The translations under genes were made by a program, and so were the position numbers. From Dyadobacter sp. (GTDB lineage Bacteria; Bacteroidota; Bacteroidia; Cytophagales; Spirosomataceae): a stretch of 64,000 nt of DNA. The DNA lies in contig NZ_JAGIAS010000001.1 in assembly GCF_017744695.1 (NCBI RefSeq), positions 124,001 to 188,000 of the forward strand. Reading direction: 5' to 3'. Of the stretch, positions 1-8,884 are shown one piece after another (the first letter of the stretch is position 1; every line of letters starts with the position of its first letter). The notes beneath the pieces are model-generated. The model had not been told where the DNA came from and did not search any database. It saw only the letters and a program-made list of their open reading frames with translations.

Positions 1-277
1 CGAGCGTGCCCGACTGCATGAGGCGGATATCGCCGTAATGCTGCGCCCAACCATTGTCGACGGCAGCGTCCCAGTAGCTGCGGTGCCAGGTCACATAGGT
101 GCCTTTCAGGCGGGCATAGCATCCTGCCAGGCCCATTTGCACATCGCCCTCCGAAGTCCAGAACTGCCCTGCGGCAATTTCCTGCGGCGGGTTTTTATCC
201 AGAAAATCATCGCTGCAACCCGTCAGCGTGGCTACGAACAAAGCCGGCAAGAGAATATGGTTCAGAAAAGTTTTCAT
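1..277 (-). CDS. SusD/RagB-like outer-membrane lipoprotein, N-terminal part only
   Basis: The first 92 codons are visible and the rest lies beyond the left edge. The protein opens with a lipoprotein signal peptide ending in a LTGC-type lipobox. The segment DDFLDKNPPQEI, then a Phe-Trp and a region spelling GLAGCYARLKG, is the usual start of SusD/RagB proteins. These are surface lipoproteins that cap a SusC channel and bind the ligand. It follows SusC by about 43 bases on the same strand, the standard SusC-SusD order. The start is the ATG at 277. The substrate cannot be read from this fragment. Confidence 0.85.
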   Translation of the reverse strand, partial: MKTFLNHILLPALFVATLTGCSDDFLDKNPPQEIAAGQFWTSEGDVQMGLAGCYARLKGTYVTWHRSYWDAAVDNGWAQHYGDIRLMQSGTL

Positions 278-320
278 ATGGTGTATATCTTTTAAATCGA
301 ATGACATCTTTTTATACCAA

Positions 321-3300
321 TCAAAATCTCAGGTTGAGGCCCACCGAATAGACTTTCAGCTGCGGGTATTGTGCATGCCAGCCGTCTCCTGCCCGCTCGG
401 GATCGAGGTCGGGGTATTTGGTGAATGTGAGAATGTTGTCGCCGGTGAGGAATACTTTCAAGTGGTTAATACCCACTTTTTTGGTAACCGAAGCAGGGAT
501 CGTGTAGCCGATCTGCAAGTTTTTCAGGCGCAGGTACGAAGCATCTTTGAGGAAATAGGTCGAGTTCTGTGCCGTGCCGCCGGTCATAGGCGCATATCCC
601 CAGCCGTAGATGGCCGGTATGTCTGAATTCGGATTGGTTACAGGATCGTACGCATTCAGGAATTTCGGATGCGGGGAAGATCCTTGGGAGAATGGGTCCT
701 CGCCAAAGAAATAAGTCCTGACTTTCTGGCCCTGAACACCCTGGAAGAAAACGGCGAGGTCGAAGTTTTTCCATCTGACATTTCCTCCGAAAGAATAAAT
801 AAAGCCGGGGTAAGCGCCCTTCACGCGAATGCGGTCGTCGCCGTCGATTTTACCGTCGTTATTCTGGTCTTTGAATTTAATGTCACCTAACTGCGGGTTA
901 CCCGGCGTAACCACTGCCTTCAACTCTTCTTCGGATCTGAAAAGACCGGTGTATTCATACAAATAATAGTCACGATAAGGTAAGCCTTCTTTGATGATGC
1001 GATCGCCGTACGCTGGGGCGGGGTACTTCACTACTTTGTTACGGTTCGCCGAGACCTGCGCATTGACACCATACTCCACCGCGCCTGCCTTGCCTTTGTG
1101 CCCCAGCTCAACTTCTACACCATAATTCCGAAGCGCACCGTAGTTAATGGTCGGGGCTGACATCCCGGCACTGGCGGGGATGATAGCGCCAGCCAGGATT
1201 CCGGTCGTGGATTTGTTGTACCAATCGACGGTACCATAGATTAGGTCATTTTTGAGGTTAAAATCCAGCCCGATGTCCGCGGTCTTGGTCTCTTCCCATT
1301 TCAATTCCCGGTTACGGTAGGCATTCTGAAAAACACCCTGATTCAACACCTCATTAAATGCATAAGTGGCTGTTACATAAGTTTCCTGCCATGGATATTC
1401 ACCGATATTGGCATTCCCGAGCAACCCGTATGATGCCCTGACTTTCAGGTTGTCGATCCAGTTGGCGCCGTCCCGTATAAATGCCTCTTCACTGATCCGC
1501 CAGGCGGCCGAAGCGGATGGAAAAAATCCCCAGCGACTGTCTTTGTAAATGCGGGAAGTACCATCATACCTGAAATTGGCTTCAAACAAATACTTCTGCG
1601 CGAATGCATAGGTAGCGCGGCCGAAGAGCGACTGGAAGGCCCATTCGGTCAAGCCGCCGGTGGTAGTCTGGTTTAAAGGGCCCATACCATCGATCTCGTA
1701 CATATTCTTCACGGGAAATACACTGCGGGTGCCACCCAGCCAACGGTATTTTTGCTCCTCCTGGCTGTACCCTACCATGAGTGAAATGTCCTGCCGGTCG
1801 GGATTCCAGTTCCAGTTCACCGAAGAATAGAACGTATTCAGCAGCGTGCGGAAATTGCCCTGGTTTACACCCAATGCTTCCGGCCCGAACGGGGTACCTT
1901 TCTGGTACACGTTGGCGCCGCCGGGCGTGTATTCGCTTTCAGGAAGGTAATAGTATGCATCCGCGCCGTAATGATAGATATTACGGAACTGCTCGGCGAA
2001 CCGGGAAGCATATTTAGAGCTCCATTTCAAACCCATTTTTTCGGTTTGCAGGAAATTCACGTCGAGCCAGCCCTGCACGTTGGCCTGCCAGTCTTCATAA
2101 TCCCGGTAGGTTTCGTTGGCGATCCAGAACGGGTTGCGGTTGTTCTGCGTACCGCCGACACCGGTGGGCACGGCTTTGTCGGTGTAGCGGCCGCTGCCAT
2201 CGGGCAGGTAAGGCTTCACAAGCGGCGCCTGGGTCATGGTCATGAGGACGAAATTCTGGTTTTCATAATAGGGAGAAACCGAATTGCCCTTCATGTAACT
2301 CACGTTGGTACCGACTGTAATGTACTTGTTGATCGTCGTCGAGAGATTGGCCAGTCCGTTGAAGCGCTTGTAGTTATGGCCCATCAGCACGCCTTTCTGG
2401 TCGATGATACCCGCCGACATATTGTATTTAAAAGCGTCGGAACCGCCATTCACGCCGACATTATGCTCCTGCATCGGGGCCGATTTCCAGACGGCATCCG
2501 CCCAGTTGTAGTCCGGGAACATTTCCTTGTTACGGTTGGGGTCCTTGTACTTGTCGATCAGCGACTGCGGAAAAGGCACCGCGCTAACGGCGTTCCGGGC
2601 TACGGCTTTGTTGAAAAGCTCCATATACTGCGCCGAATTCCATATCTGGTTAGGCACACCCGTGGGCGACTGCGTCCGAAGGGACATATTGTAGGTCAAT
2701 GCCGGCTTGCCTTTCTTCCCCTGCTTGGTGGTCACCAATATCACCCCATTCGCAGCCCGCGCGCCGTAGATCGACGCCGACGCAGCGTCTTTCAATACCG
2801 AAATGCTTTCAATATCCGACATGGGTAGCACATCCAGCGAACCGACTACACCATCGACCAGCACCAGCGGGCTCGTGTTGGTTCCCCAGGAGCTGGCCCC
2901 GCGGAGTTGCAGCGAAACGCTCTCGCGGCCGGGCATACCCGTGCCCTGGCTAATGCGCAAGCCCGTAACCTGCCCCTGCAATGCGGCGAGGCTGTTGCTT
3001 ACCTGGCGGCTCTGCATATTGTCGACATTGACACTCGCGACCGATCCAGTGAGGTTTACCTTCTTTTGCGTTCCATAACCCACCACGACTACTTCTTCCA
3101 GCGCTTTTTCGTCCACTTTCAGCGAAACGTCCAGGGCTGTACGTTCCGGAGAAACCAGTATTTCCTGCGAAATGTAGCCCACCGAAGAGAACACGACCGT
3201 CTGGGCACCATCAGGCACCAGCAGACTGTAACTTCCGTCGGCATTCGTCACGGCCCCACGCTGGCTGCCTTTGATTACAATATTGATCCCCGGCAGTCCT

Positions 3301-3770
3301 TCCCCTTTTTCTCCGGTGACTTTGCCCACCAGCGACCTGTCTTCCACCACTGTCGCGTACTTCACCGCATTCAGGTCCGGTGCCGGCTCCACGGCATTGA
3401 TCACTTCCGGTTGGCTTCGCAGCACAATGCGGTTGCTCACCTGCTTGTAGCTGATTTTGTTGGGCAATAAGAGCTTGTCGAGCACTGCGGCAAGCGGTTC
3501 ATTCTGCGCATTGAGGCTCACCGTGAATTTCAGCGGCAGCATGCGCGAGTTGTAGGAGAACTTGATTTCAGCCGTTTTTTCCAGCTGCTGTAATGCGCTG
3601 CCCAGTGTAGCGCGGTTGAGATTCAGCGTAACTCTTTTTTCCAGGAGGTTCTGACCGGCCAGCGGTCCGGCCATTGCCAGCTGGGCTACGACAATCAAAA
3701 GGACGATTTGTTGTAACGACTTCATTAAGAGTTGACACAATAAGCGTTTGGCAGTCAAAGTTTTCTTCAT
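321..3770 (-). CDS. SusC/RagA-family TonB-dependent outer-membrane transporter with STN domain
   Basis: This is a 1149-residue outer-membrane importer. A signal peptide covers about residues 1-40. An STN domain (about 45-118) follows, which in this family contacts a FecR anti-sigma factor. A carboxypeptidase-regulatory-like beta-sandwich lies at about 147-220. The EEVVVVGYGTQKK stretch (about 225-237) is the SusC TonB-box region, followed by the plug and a long beta-barrel ending in an aromatic residue (NLRF). Length and domain order are normal for STN-type SusC. FecR and an ECF sigma factor lie upstream on the same strand and SusD downstream, so expression is probably self-inducing through SusC-FecR-sigma signalling. 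The ligand is unknown; a glycan or oligopeptide is typical. No glycoside hydrolase is visible next to it. Confidence 0.95.
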   Translation of the reverse strand: MKKTLTAKRLLCQLLMKSLQQIVLLIVVAQLAMAGPLAGQNLLEKRVTLNLNRATLGSALQQLEKTAEIKFSYNSRMLPLKFTVSLNAQNEPLAAVLDKLLLPNKISYKQVSNRIVLRSQPEVINAVEPAPDLNAVKYATVVEDRSLVGKVTGEKGEGLPGINIVIKGSQRGAVTNADGSYSLLVPDGAQTVVFSSVGYISQEILVSPERTALDVSLKVDEKALEEVVVVGYGTQKKVNLTGSVASVNVDNMQSRQVSNSLAALQGQVTGLRISQGTGMPGRESVSLQLRGASSWGTNTSPLVLVDGVVGSLDVLPMSDIESISVLKDAASASIYGARAANGVILVTTKQGKKGKPALTYNMSLRTQSPTGVPNQIWNSAQYMELFNKAVARNAVSAVPFPQSLIDKYKDPNRNKEMFPDYNWADAVWKSAPMQEHNVGVNGGSDAFKYNMSAGIIDQKGVLMGHNYKRFNGLANLSTTINKYITVGTNVSYMKGNSVSPYYENQNFVLMTMTQAPLVKPYLPDGSGRYTDKAVPTGVGGTQNNRNPFWIANETYRDYEDWQANVQGWLDVNFLQTEKMGLKWSSKYASRFAEQFRNIYHYGADAYYYLPESEYTPGGANVYQKGTPFGPEALGVNQGNFRTLLNTFYSSVNWNWNPDRQDISLMVGYSQEEQKYRWLGGTRSVFPVKNMYEIDGMGPLNQTTTGGLTEWAFQSLFGRATYAFAQKYLFEANFRYDGTSRIYKDSRWGFFPSASAAWRISEEAFIRDGANWIDNLKVRASYGLLGNANIGEYPWQETYVTATYAFNEVLNQGVFQNAYRNRELKWEETKTADIGLDFNLKNDLIYGTVDWYNKSTTGILAGAIIPASAGMSAPTINYGALRNYGVEVELGHKGKAGAVEYGVNAQVSANRNKVVKYPAPAYGDRIIKEGLPYRDYYLYEYTGLFRSEEELKAVVTPGNPQLGDIKFKDQNNDGKIDGDDRIRVKGAYPGFIYSFGGNVRWKNFDLAVFFQGVQGQKVRTYFFGEDPFSQGSSPHPKFLNAYDPVTNPNSDIPAIYGWGYAPMTGGTAQNSTYFLKDASYLRLKNLQIGYTIPASVTKKVGINHLKVFLTGDNILTFTKYPDLDPERAGDGWHAQYPQLKVYSVGLNLRF

Positions 3771-3813
3771 AGATTTGACGGTTTATTGTTTCGATTCGAC
3801 AGAAAAATTGGGC

Positions 3814-3920
3814 AATAACACCCCACTCCCAGGGCGTAATGCAATCGGAGTTGTGGATTTCGGGAGCCGGCCTGCTGCAACCAGTCCGGCTCTTTTTTGT
3901 ATACAGGTTGGTTAATTCAT
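3814..3920 (-). promoter_or_regulatory. Putative structured leader RNA upstream of susC (copy A)
   Basis: Read on the minus strand, the FecR-SusC gap holds a start-stop mini-ORF ATGAATTAA (3920-3912), then AAAAAAG, then stem 1 (arms 3886-3892 and 3864-3870, seven perfect pairs). Next come the block GAAATCC (3861-3855), stem 2 (arms 3862-3866 and 3826-3830) and the block GGGGTGTTATT (3824-3814). SusC starts about 44 bases later. The stems share bases 3864-3866, so they cannot both be complete. The same order of elements with different stem sequences occurs upstream of the second SusC (31546-31658). The role is inferred: a 5' UTR that may control SusC expression separately from FecR. Confidence 0.55.
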
Positions 3921-3930
3921 AGGCGGATCA

Positions 3931-5004
3931 TTAATTACATCCGGTAGATTCTACAATCACGTGGTTTCCTTCCATGCGGAACTGCGTACCGGAGCTGATA
4001 CTTTCGCAGACGATTTTCAGTTTCGACAAAAGTGGTTCATCGGACAACGAGGTGGAAAGGTAACAGTCGCGTAAAACATCGTGGGGATAATCGATCGTCA
4101 CGCCGTAAGCACTTTCCAGGGTCGAGAAAATCGTCCCGACGGGTGCATCGGAGAAATCAAAATTCAGGTATTCAATAGCCCTTTTAGGGATATCCTTATT
4201 TTCGGGTTTTTCGAAAAGGCTGCGGGATTTAACATAACTGACCGACTGGTTGGGAAGCAAAACCACATTCTCGGCCGCCTTGCTATCTTTCGGTTTGATC
4301 TGCCGGACATGCACTTCCCCTGTTTTAACAAATACCTCCACTTCCGGCTGGTCGTCGGCCGCTTTGACGCGGAAGCTCGTCCCTACCACCTCCGTGACAA
4401 TATCGTTGGTGTAAACCAGGAACGGGCGCAGCCGGTTTTTACTCACTTCAAAAAACGCCTCACCCGACAAATGCACCTCACGTTTTTCCACGGCAAACTT
4501 CCGCGGGTAGCTCAGCTTTCCCCCTGGTTGCAGGATGATCGTACTACCGTCTTCCAAATTCACGAGGCGAGGTACTTTGGAGTCATTGTAAATACCAATA
4601 TCTCTGCTTCCGGGTAAGGCAGCCGACGGCTTGCGTACAGCAATGTCCGTTCCGGCGGAATACCGGCGCGCAGCGTACCAGCCCAGGCCGAGTGCAAACA
4701 GCAGGACAGCGGCCGCCACACGCCACCAGCTAGCGAACGCGAGAGGCCGCACGCGGTGCTCATGCTCGTGGATCCGCCACCAGGTCTCTTCAAGCGCCTG
4801 ATCGGTTTCTCTGGCTGTGGCACCGGGAGCATCGCTGCCGATCGCCAGGACCAGGTAACGCGCTTCCTGTACCAGCCGTTGTTTATCGGCATTTGCTTCG
4901 AGCCATTGCACCCAGCCGGCATGATCACGTCCTGTGATAACCCAGTCCCGGAACAATGCATCGTCACAAAATTGCGTAACGGTAGTATAGCTTTCTCGCT
5001 GCAT
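3931..5004 (-). CDS. FecR-family anti-sigma factor
   Basis: This 357-residue inner-membrane protein is predicted to hold the adjacent ECF sigma factor inactive until the SusC STN domain signals from the outer membrane. The N-terminal about 90 residues are cytoplasmic. One transmembrane helix (about 95-110, rich in Ala/Leu) follows, then the periplasmic FecR domain (about 145-235, with LEDGSTIILQPGGKLSYP and GEAFFEVSK) and a C-terminal DUF4974-type domain (about 280-357, FSDAPVGTIFSTLESAYGV). It lies between the sigma gene (78 bases upstream) and SusC (160 bases downstream), all on one strand. Length is usual for the family. Confidence 0.94.
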   Translation of the reverse strand: MQRESYTTVTQFCDDALFRDWVITGRDHAGWVQWLEANADKQRLVQEARYLVLAIGSDAPGATARETDQALEETWWRIHEHEHRVRPLAFASWWRVAAAVLLFALGLGWYAARRYSAGTDIAVRKPSAALPGSRDIGIYNDSKVPRLVNLEDGSTIILQPGGKLSYPRKFAVEKREVHLSGEAFFEVSKNRLRPFLVYTNDIVTEVVGTSFRVKAADDQPEVEVFVKTGEVHVRQIKPKDSKAAENVVLLPNQSVSYVKSRSLFEKPENKDIPKRAIEYLNFDFSDAPVGTIFSTLESAYGVTIDYPHDVLRDCYLSTSLSDEPLLSKLKIVCESISSGTQFRMEGNHVIVESTGCN

Positions 5005-5082
5005 GAAGTAGTGGTTTTTCAGGCAGGAGAGGACAGTACCGGCGGGCGATACTCACCAATTTCTATTTTTTTGATAAAAAAT

Positions 5083-5676
5083 TTAAAAATACACACATAG
5101 CAGCAGCGCAAGGGTGTGCATCTCTCCTACCCAAACTTCGCGGATATGCTTGATTCCGCGGTGAAGCAGGTTGGAAGCGGATTGCGGGTTGATCTGCATC
5201 AGCCGGGCGATCTCATCGATATCGAGCTGCTGATGGTAACGGAGATACAACGCCTCACGCTGGCGCGCGGGAAGCTGGTTCAGCAGGGTATTGAGCTGTT
5301 GTACCTGCCGGCGCGTCTCCTCGTCGGAGATCATTTCATCGAGTGGTGTAAACTGGAAGGAAAACTCGCCTTCGCCAATGTCGCGCGAGTGCCTGAAAAT
5401 GCGGTCACGTTCGAGGCGGCGCGCAATGCGCCTGCGCACACCCGCCAGCAGGTAAGCTCTCACCGAATCGGGCACGGCGAGGTTTCTGCGGTACAGCCAG
5501 ATTTCCATGAATGTTTCCTGCACGCAATCGCCTGCCAGTCCGTGATGGTCGGTCAACGACTTCCCATAACCGAGCAATGCAGGGTAATATTTCCGGAAAA
5601 GGACTGTGTAGGCAGCCTGGTCGTCGTCCTTGATCAGGCACCAAAGTTGTGAATCCGGAAGCGTAGAGTCTGACAT
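5083..5676 (-). CDS. ECF RNA polymerase sigma-70 factor
   Basis: This 197-residue protein has the two-region layout of ECF sigma factors. Region 2 lies at about residues 20-90 (TVLFRKYYPALLGYGKSL and the CVQETFMEIW core-binding motif). Region 4 lies at about 125-180 (LPARQREALYLRYHQQLDIDEIA followed by the helix-turn-helix with NPQSASNLLHRGIKHIRE). It is the first gene of the sigma-FecR-SusC-SusD unit and most likely transcribes SusC/SusD. A TAnnTTTG match lies just upstream, so its own expression may use the housekeeping sigma factor. Confidence 0.94.
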   Translation of the reverse strand: MSDSTLPDSQLWCLIKDDDQAAYTVLFRKYYPALLGYGKSLTDHHGLAGDCVQETFMEIWLYRRNLAVPDSVRAYLLAGVRRRIARRLERDRIFRHSRDIGEGEFSFQFTPLDEMISDEETRRQVQQLNTLLNQLPARQREALYLRYHQQLDIDEIARLMQINPQSASNLLHRGIKHIREVWVGEMHTLALLLCVYF

Positions 5677-5697
5677 TTACCAGGGCGTGGGTTAGGA

Positions 5698-5705
5698 CAA
5701 AAATA
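5698..5705 (-). promoter_or_regulatory. Candidate -7 promoter element of the ECF sigma gene
   Basis: The minus strand reads TATTTTTG, a perfect match to the Bacteroidota -7 consensus TAnnTTTG. It lies 22 bases before the sigma gene start. I do not see a TTG at the usual distance for a -33 element, so only half of the promoter is supported. Confidence 0.4.
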
Positions 5706-5829
5706 GAATAATTGTGCATTTTACTCATTTTGCAAGGAATTCAAAAATGCCCTGAAATTTTATTGCGCCCGTGCGCTTTGACTATTTTCATATAACTTGC
5801 GGGCACATCTATCCTTTCTTTAAACAGCC

Positions 5830-7029
5830 ATGAAAAAACAATTGAACCTCTTCCTGTTTTGTTTAATCCTTAGTATTCCGGCCTTTACCCAGCAACCGCT
5901 TCAATGGAAATTTTCGACCACCGGAGGCATTCACGGGGCACCTGCCGTGACGGACAAGGTCGTCTATTTCGGTAGTAATGACATGAATTTATATGCCCTG
6001 GATAGGGCCTCGGGCAAGCAGCTGTGGAAGTACACCACCGCCGGGGCGATCAGGTCGACACCTGCGGTAACCGCTGGCAAGGTGCTGTTCAACAGCGCCG
6101 ACGGCAACATTTACGCCGTCGATCAGAAAAAGGGCAAACTGCTGTGGACCTTCAAAACCGGCGGGGAACAGCATTACGACACCTGGGATTACTACCTGTC
6201 GTCTCCCGTTGCGGAAGGCCATGTATTGTACGCCGGCAGCGGCGATAGCTCGGTGTACGCGATCGATATCGAGTCGGGGAAATTACGCTGGCGGTTCAAA
6301 ACCGGGGGCGTCGTACATGCTTCACCGGTAGTGAGGAACGGCAAGGTTTTCATCGGGAGTTACGATGGTCATTTTTATGTGCTCGATGCGCGGGACGGCA
6401 ACCTGGTATGGAAGTTCAAGACGCTCGGCGATCCTGGATTTCCCAAGGGTGAAGTGCAGCGGGCAGCGTACGTCGACGACCAGCAGGTGATTTTCGGCAG
6501 CCGTGATTTTTACATTTACAGCCTGAATGCCCAAACCGGCGAACAGAAGTGGAACATGAAGGAAAAGGGCAGCTGGGTGATTGCGACACCTACCCTTCAT
6601 CAGGGAAACCTCTTTGTGGGCACCTCGGATACGCACCAGTTTTACTCGCTGAATGCCGCAACCGGGAAAGTCAACTGGGTAACGCCGCTTAACATGCGGG
6701 TGTATGCCACGGCGCTGGTCATGAAGGACCGGCTGGTATTCGGCTGTTTCAATGGCAGGATGTATTTCGCAGACCCCGAAACCGGAAAGGTGCTCAAAAC
6801 CTTCCAGACGGACGAAAGCAGGAAAAACCACGCGCTGGTATACGACGATACCGACCATATCCGCAAAGATTTCGATATGTACGGCGATAATTACCTCCAA
6901 GCAGAAAAACACATTCTCTCGTTGGGATCGATCCTATCAGGACCGGTAGCGGCCGACGGAGCGCTGTATTTCGGAGATGCGAACGGGCATTTTTATGCGC
7001 TGGACACACGCGAATACCTCCGCCCTTAG
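5830..7029 (+). CDS. Exported PQQ-type beta-propeller repeat protein
   Basis: This 399-residue protein begins with a signal peptide (about 1-20, MKKQLNLFLF then SIPAFTQQ). The rest is a series of about seven propeller blades, each built on the pattern YALD-(x)-SGKQLWKY-T-GG-PAV-GKVLF-S-DGNIYAVD. The W-x-F-K-T-G and D-x-x-x-YALD signatures recur roughly every 40-45 residues, as in PQQ_2 and BamB-like propellers. Catalytic quinoprotein dehydrogenases are longer and have cofactor-binding motifs I do not see, so a binding or scaffold role is more likely. It is a single gene divergent from the sigma factor and convergent with the next gene. Confidence 0.85.
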   Translation: MKKQLNLFLFCLILSIPAFTQQPLQWKFSTTGGIHGAPAVTDKVVYFGSNDMNLYALDRASGKQLWKYTTAGAIRSTPAVTAGKVLFNSADGNIYAVDQKKGKLLWTFKTGGEQHYDTWDYYLSSPVAEGHVLYAGSGDSSVYAIDIESGKLRWRFKTGGVVHASPVVRNGKVFIGSYDGHFYVLDARDGNLVWKFKTLGDPGFPKGEVQRAAYVDDQQVIFGSRDFYIYSLNAQTGEQKWNMKEKGSWVIATPTLHQGNLFVGTSDTHQFYSLNAATGKVNWVTPLNMRVYATALVMKDRLVFGCFNGRMYFADPETGKVLKTFQTDESRKNHALVYDDTDHIRKDFDMYGDNYLQAEKHILSLGSILSGPVAADGALYFGDANGHFYALDTREYLRP

Positions 7030-7043
7030 CGCACCGTTTTCTT

Positions 7044-7370
7044 TTAGTTCCCGCGGGCTCTTCTGTGCAGATCTTCAACCAGTTTCGAAGATCTGTACCC
7101 AAAATCCGCGCCAAAGCTGTTAATCACCAGCCCGTGTATGTCGTGTTGCGAAGAAGATATGGCGAACACAATGCTCTCATCGGCCGGGTCCGTCATTCCT
7201 TCAAACCGATGGATTTCGTCGATCACAAATTCGTCCGGCGACAGTTCGAGTGAACGTTGCTTGCAGTAAAGACTCTCGGTTCCGTCTTCGATCAGGAAAT
7301 CGTGGGTATAACCTCTTTTTTGCAAGTCATTTACGGCTTCGCTGAGCGTATCGTAACGGTATGGTTCCAT
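7044..7370 (-). CDS. Small conserved Bacteroidota protein (often labelled phosphoribosylpyrophosphate synthetase)
   Basis: This is a 108-residue soluble protein with no signal peptide. The pattern YDTLSEAVNDLQKRGYTHDF, later DEFVIDEIHRFEGMTDPAD and FAISS, is typical of a widespread small Bacteroidota family. From memory, databases often call it a phosphoribosylpyrophosphate synthetase, but it lacks the length and the PRPP-binding motif of that enzyme, so I treat that label as unsupported. The function is unknown. It lies 41 bases downstream of the flavoprotein gene of the CTQ operon on the same strand and could be co-transcribed, although its wide distribution argues against a dedicated role. 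Confidence 0.8.
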   Translation of the reverse strand: MEPYRYDTLSEAVNDLQKRGYTHDFLIEDGTESLYCKQRSLELSPDEFVIDEIHRFEGMTDPADESIVFAISSSQHDIHGLVINSFGADFGYRSSKLVEDLHRRARGN

Positions 7371-7411
7371 TTTTCGAAAAGGTTTTGTGGGTTAAAAACA
7401 CCATTACAATA

Positions 7412-8878
7412 CTACTGAACAATCTCCGCGCTCCAAAGAAATCCCAATACCTTTTTGACATCATGATAAGGAACAAGGCGGCACCAGGTTTCGATAGCAG
7501 CGCCGTAAGTATCGCCTTCGCTCAATGCATTCAGGAGCGGGGGCACCTCGATCTGGTTCAGGTAAATCAACGGCCTGGAAAGATTGGGATGTTGCAATGC
7601 ACGCCGGATTTCAACACGATCGCCGGTGACAGCAAATTCCGAGCTAAATGCGAGCTGGCCGGAGAGGCGAACGGGTTTGTCCCAAAGGAACCGGATGAGC
7701 GGGTCGATCGGCACGGCGGCGGGTTGTATTGCGTGAGTAGTTGGACGTTCCCGGGTTAGCCTCCGTTTGATCAACGCAGTAAAGTCATTGATCACCGAAA
7801 GCGCTTCCATGCGGAAGTTCCTTCTTTTTTCCCAGAAGGGAAATGGAGAATCCGATGTGGCTGCTTGCCTGTAATAGCCGGAAGTCCAGCGGGAATGGCT
7901 GGCGACGGCGTCGGCCAGTTTGTTTTCATAGAATGCCTTTGCGACGCCGGGGTTTCCATCGGCCAGCATGGTGTGCACGGCAATAGCCGTTTGCAAGGAA
8001 AAGCGCATAGCTGCTTCCACCCCGGTCGAGGATAACGGATCGAGGGTAAATGCGGCCTCGCCGATTTTGATAAACTGCCGGTCCCATGGGCGCGTGTGTA
8101 CATAGACGCTCACGACGCAGGTTTGTATTTCAAAACGCAAATCATCAATAAGTACCGATCGGAACAGTTGCGATTGGGTAAGCATTTGCTGCATCGAGGG
8201 TACCAGCTTTTGTCCTTTAATCGAATCCGGGTCTGTAAAAACCATGATCCGATACTCGCCTCCCGGCACCGGCGCACCCCAGATCCAGCCTTCGCCGACC
8301 GTTTCAATAGCGGCTTCGTGACGCATTGTGTCCGCTGGCACGTGCGTCCACAGCGCTACCGACGCAGGTGCGAGTGTCATGTGCTCGCGGGTATGCGCGC
8401 CTTTGCGTCCACGGGCATCCAAAACCACGCGGCCGGTGATCCGGAAATCACGAGCCGCGGATTGTACTTTCAGTTCGTAGCGGTCATTTTGAAAAGACAA
8501 TGCGGTCATCCGGGCGGGTTGGAAGACTTGGAGCCCTTTACCGATCGCCACAGCTAGTAGCTGCGCATCCAGATGCGCCCGGTCGACCATCACCCCTCCT
8601 CCGCGCTGCGCCGGTTCCACGAGCAGAGGCTCGCCGGAACCCCACGCGACCCTGGCCGGGATATCAGGCAGGTAACGGGGATCGCCCAACAGCTCTCCAG
8701 CGCCGAGATAGGCGAAAATAGAGCGTACCCCCGGCGAAAGGGACTCGCCGATCTGCGGACGCGGAAATGCTTCCTGTTCCACCAGCGCCACCGAATGGCC
8801 CATTTCGAGCAAGCGGATCGCCGCTGTGAGGCCAGCCGGACCGGCCCCTACGACTACGATTTCAAAATCCTGAACCAT
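7412..8878 (-). CDS. FAD-dependent oxidoreductase, LodB/QhpG-like (halogenase-type fold)
   Basis: This 488-residue flavoprotein has an N-terminal dinucleotide-binding motif GAGPAG (11-16). The sequence IGESLSPG (43-50) is typical of the tryptophan-halogenase/LodB/QhpG group, and DPLSSTGVEAAMRF (about 275-290) is the second flavin-contact region. In known systems LodB is needed to form CTQ in LodA, and QhpG hydroxylates the precursor tryptophan of the quinohaemoprotein amine dehydrogenase small subunit. It is the last gene of the four-gene operon, six bases after the radical SAM gene. I infer that it hydroxylates the tryptophan of the neighbouring LodA-like protein. A halogenase or small-molecule oxygenase role is the main alternative; I do not see the WxWxIP motif of tryptophan halogenases. 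Confidence 0.8.
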   Translation of the reverse strand: MVQDFEIVVVGAGPAGLTAAIRLLEMGHSVALVEQEAFPRPQIGESLSPGVRSIFAYLGAGELLGDPRYLPDIPARVAWGSGEPLLVEPAQRGGGVMVDRAHLDAQLLAVAIGKGLQVFQPARMTALSFQNDRYELKVQSAARDFRITGRVVLDARGRKGAHTREHMTLAPASVALWTHVPADTMRHEAAIETVGEGWIWGAPVPGGEYRIMVFTDPDSIKGQKLVPSMQQMLTQSQLFRSVLIDDLRFEIQTCVVSVYVHTRPWDRQFIKIGEAAFTLDPLSSTGVEAAMRFSLQTAIAVHTMLADGNPGVAKAFYENKLADAVASHSRWTSGYYRQAATSDSPFPFWEKRRNFRMEALSVINDFTALIKRRLTRERPTTHAIQPAAVPIDPLIRFLWDKPVRLSGQLAFSSEFAVTGDRVEIRRALQHPNLSRPLIYLNQIEVPPLLNALSEGDTYGAAIETWCRLVPYHDVKKVLGFLWSAEIVQ

Positions 8879-8884
8879 AAATTA

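Noticed and set aside
3864-3898. Hairpin followed by TTTTTT on the plus strand, looks like a rho-independent terminator
   Set aside because: No plus-strand gene lies upstream of it. On the coding minus strand the run is an A6 tract that precedes the stem, and the same arrangement occurs in the second SusC leader, so it is part of the leader element.
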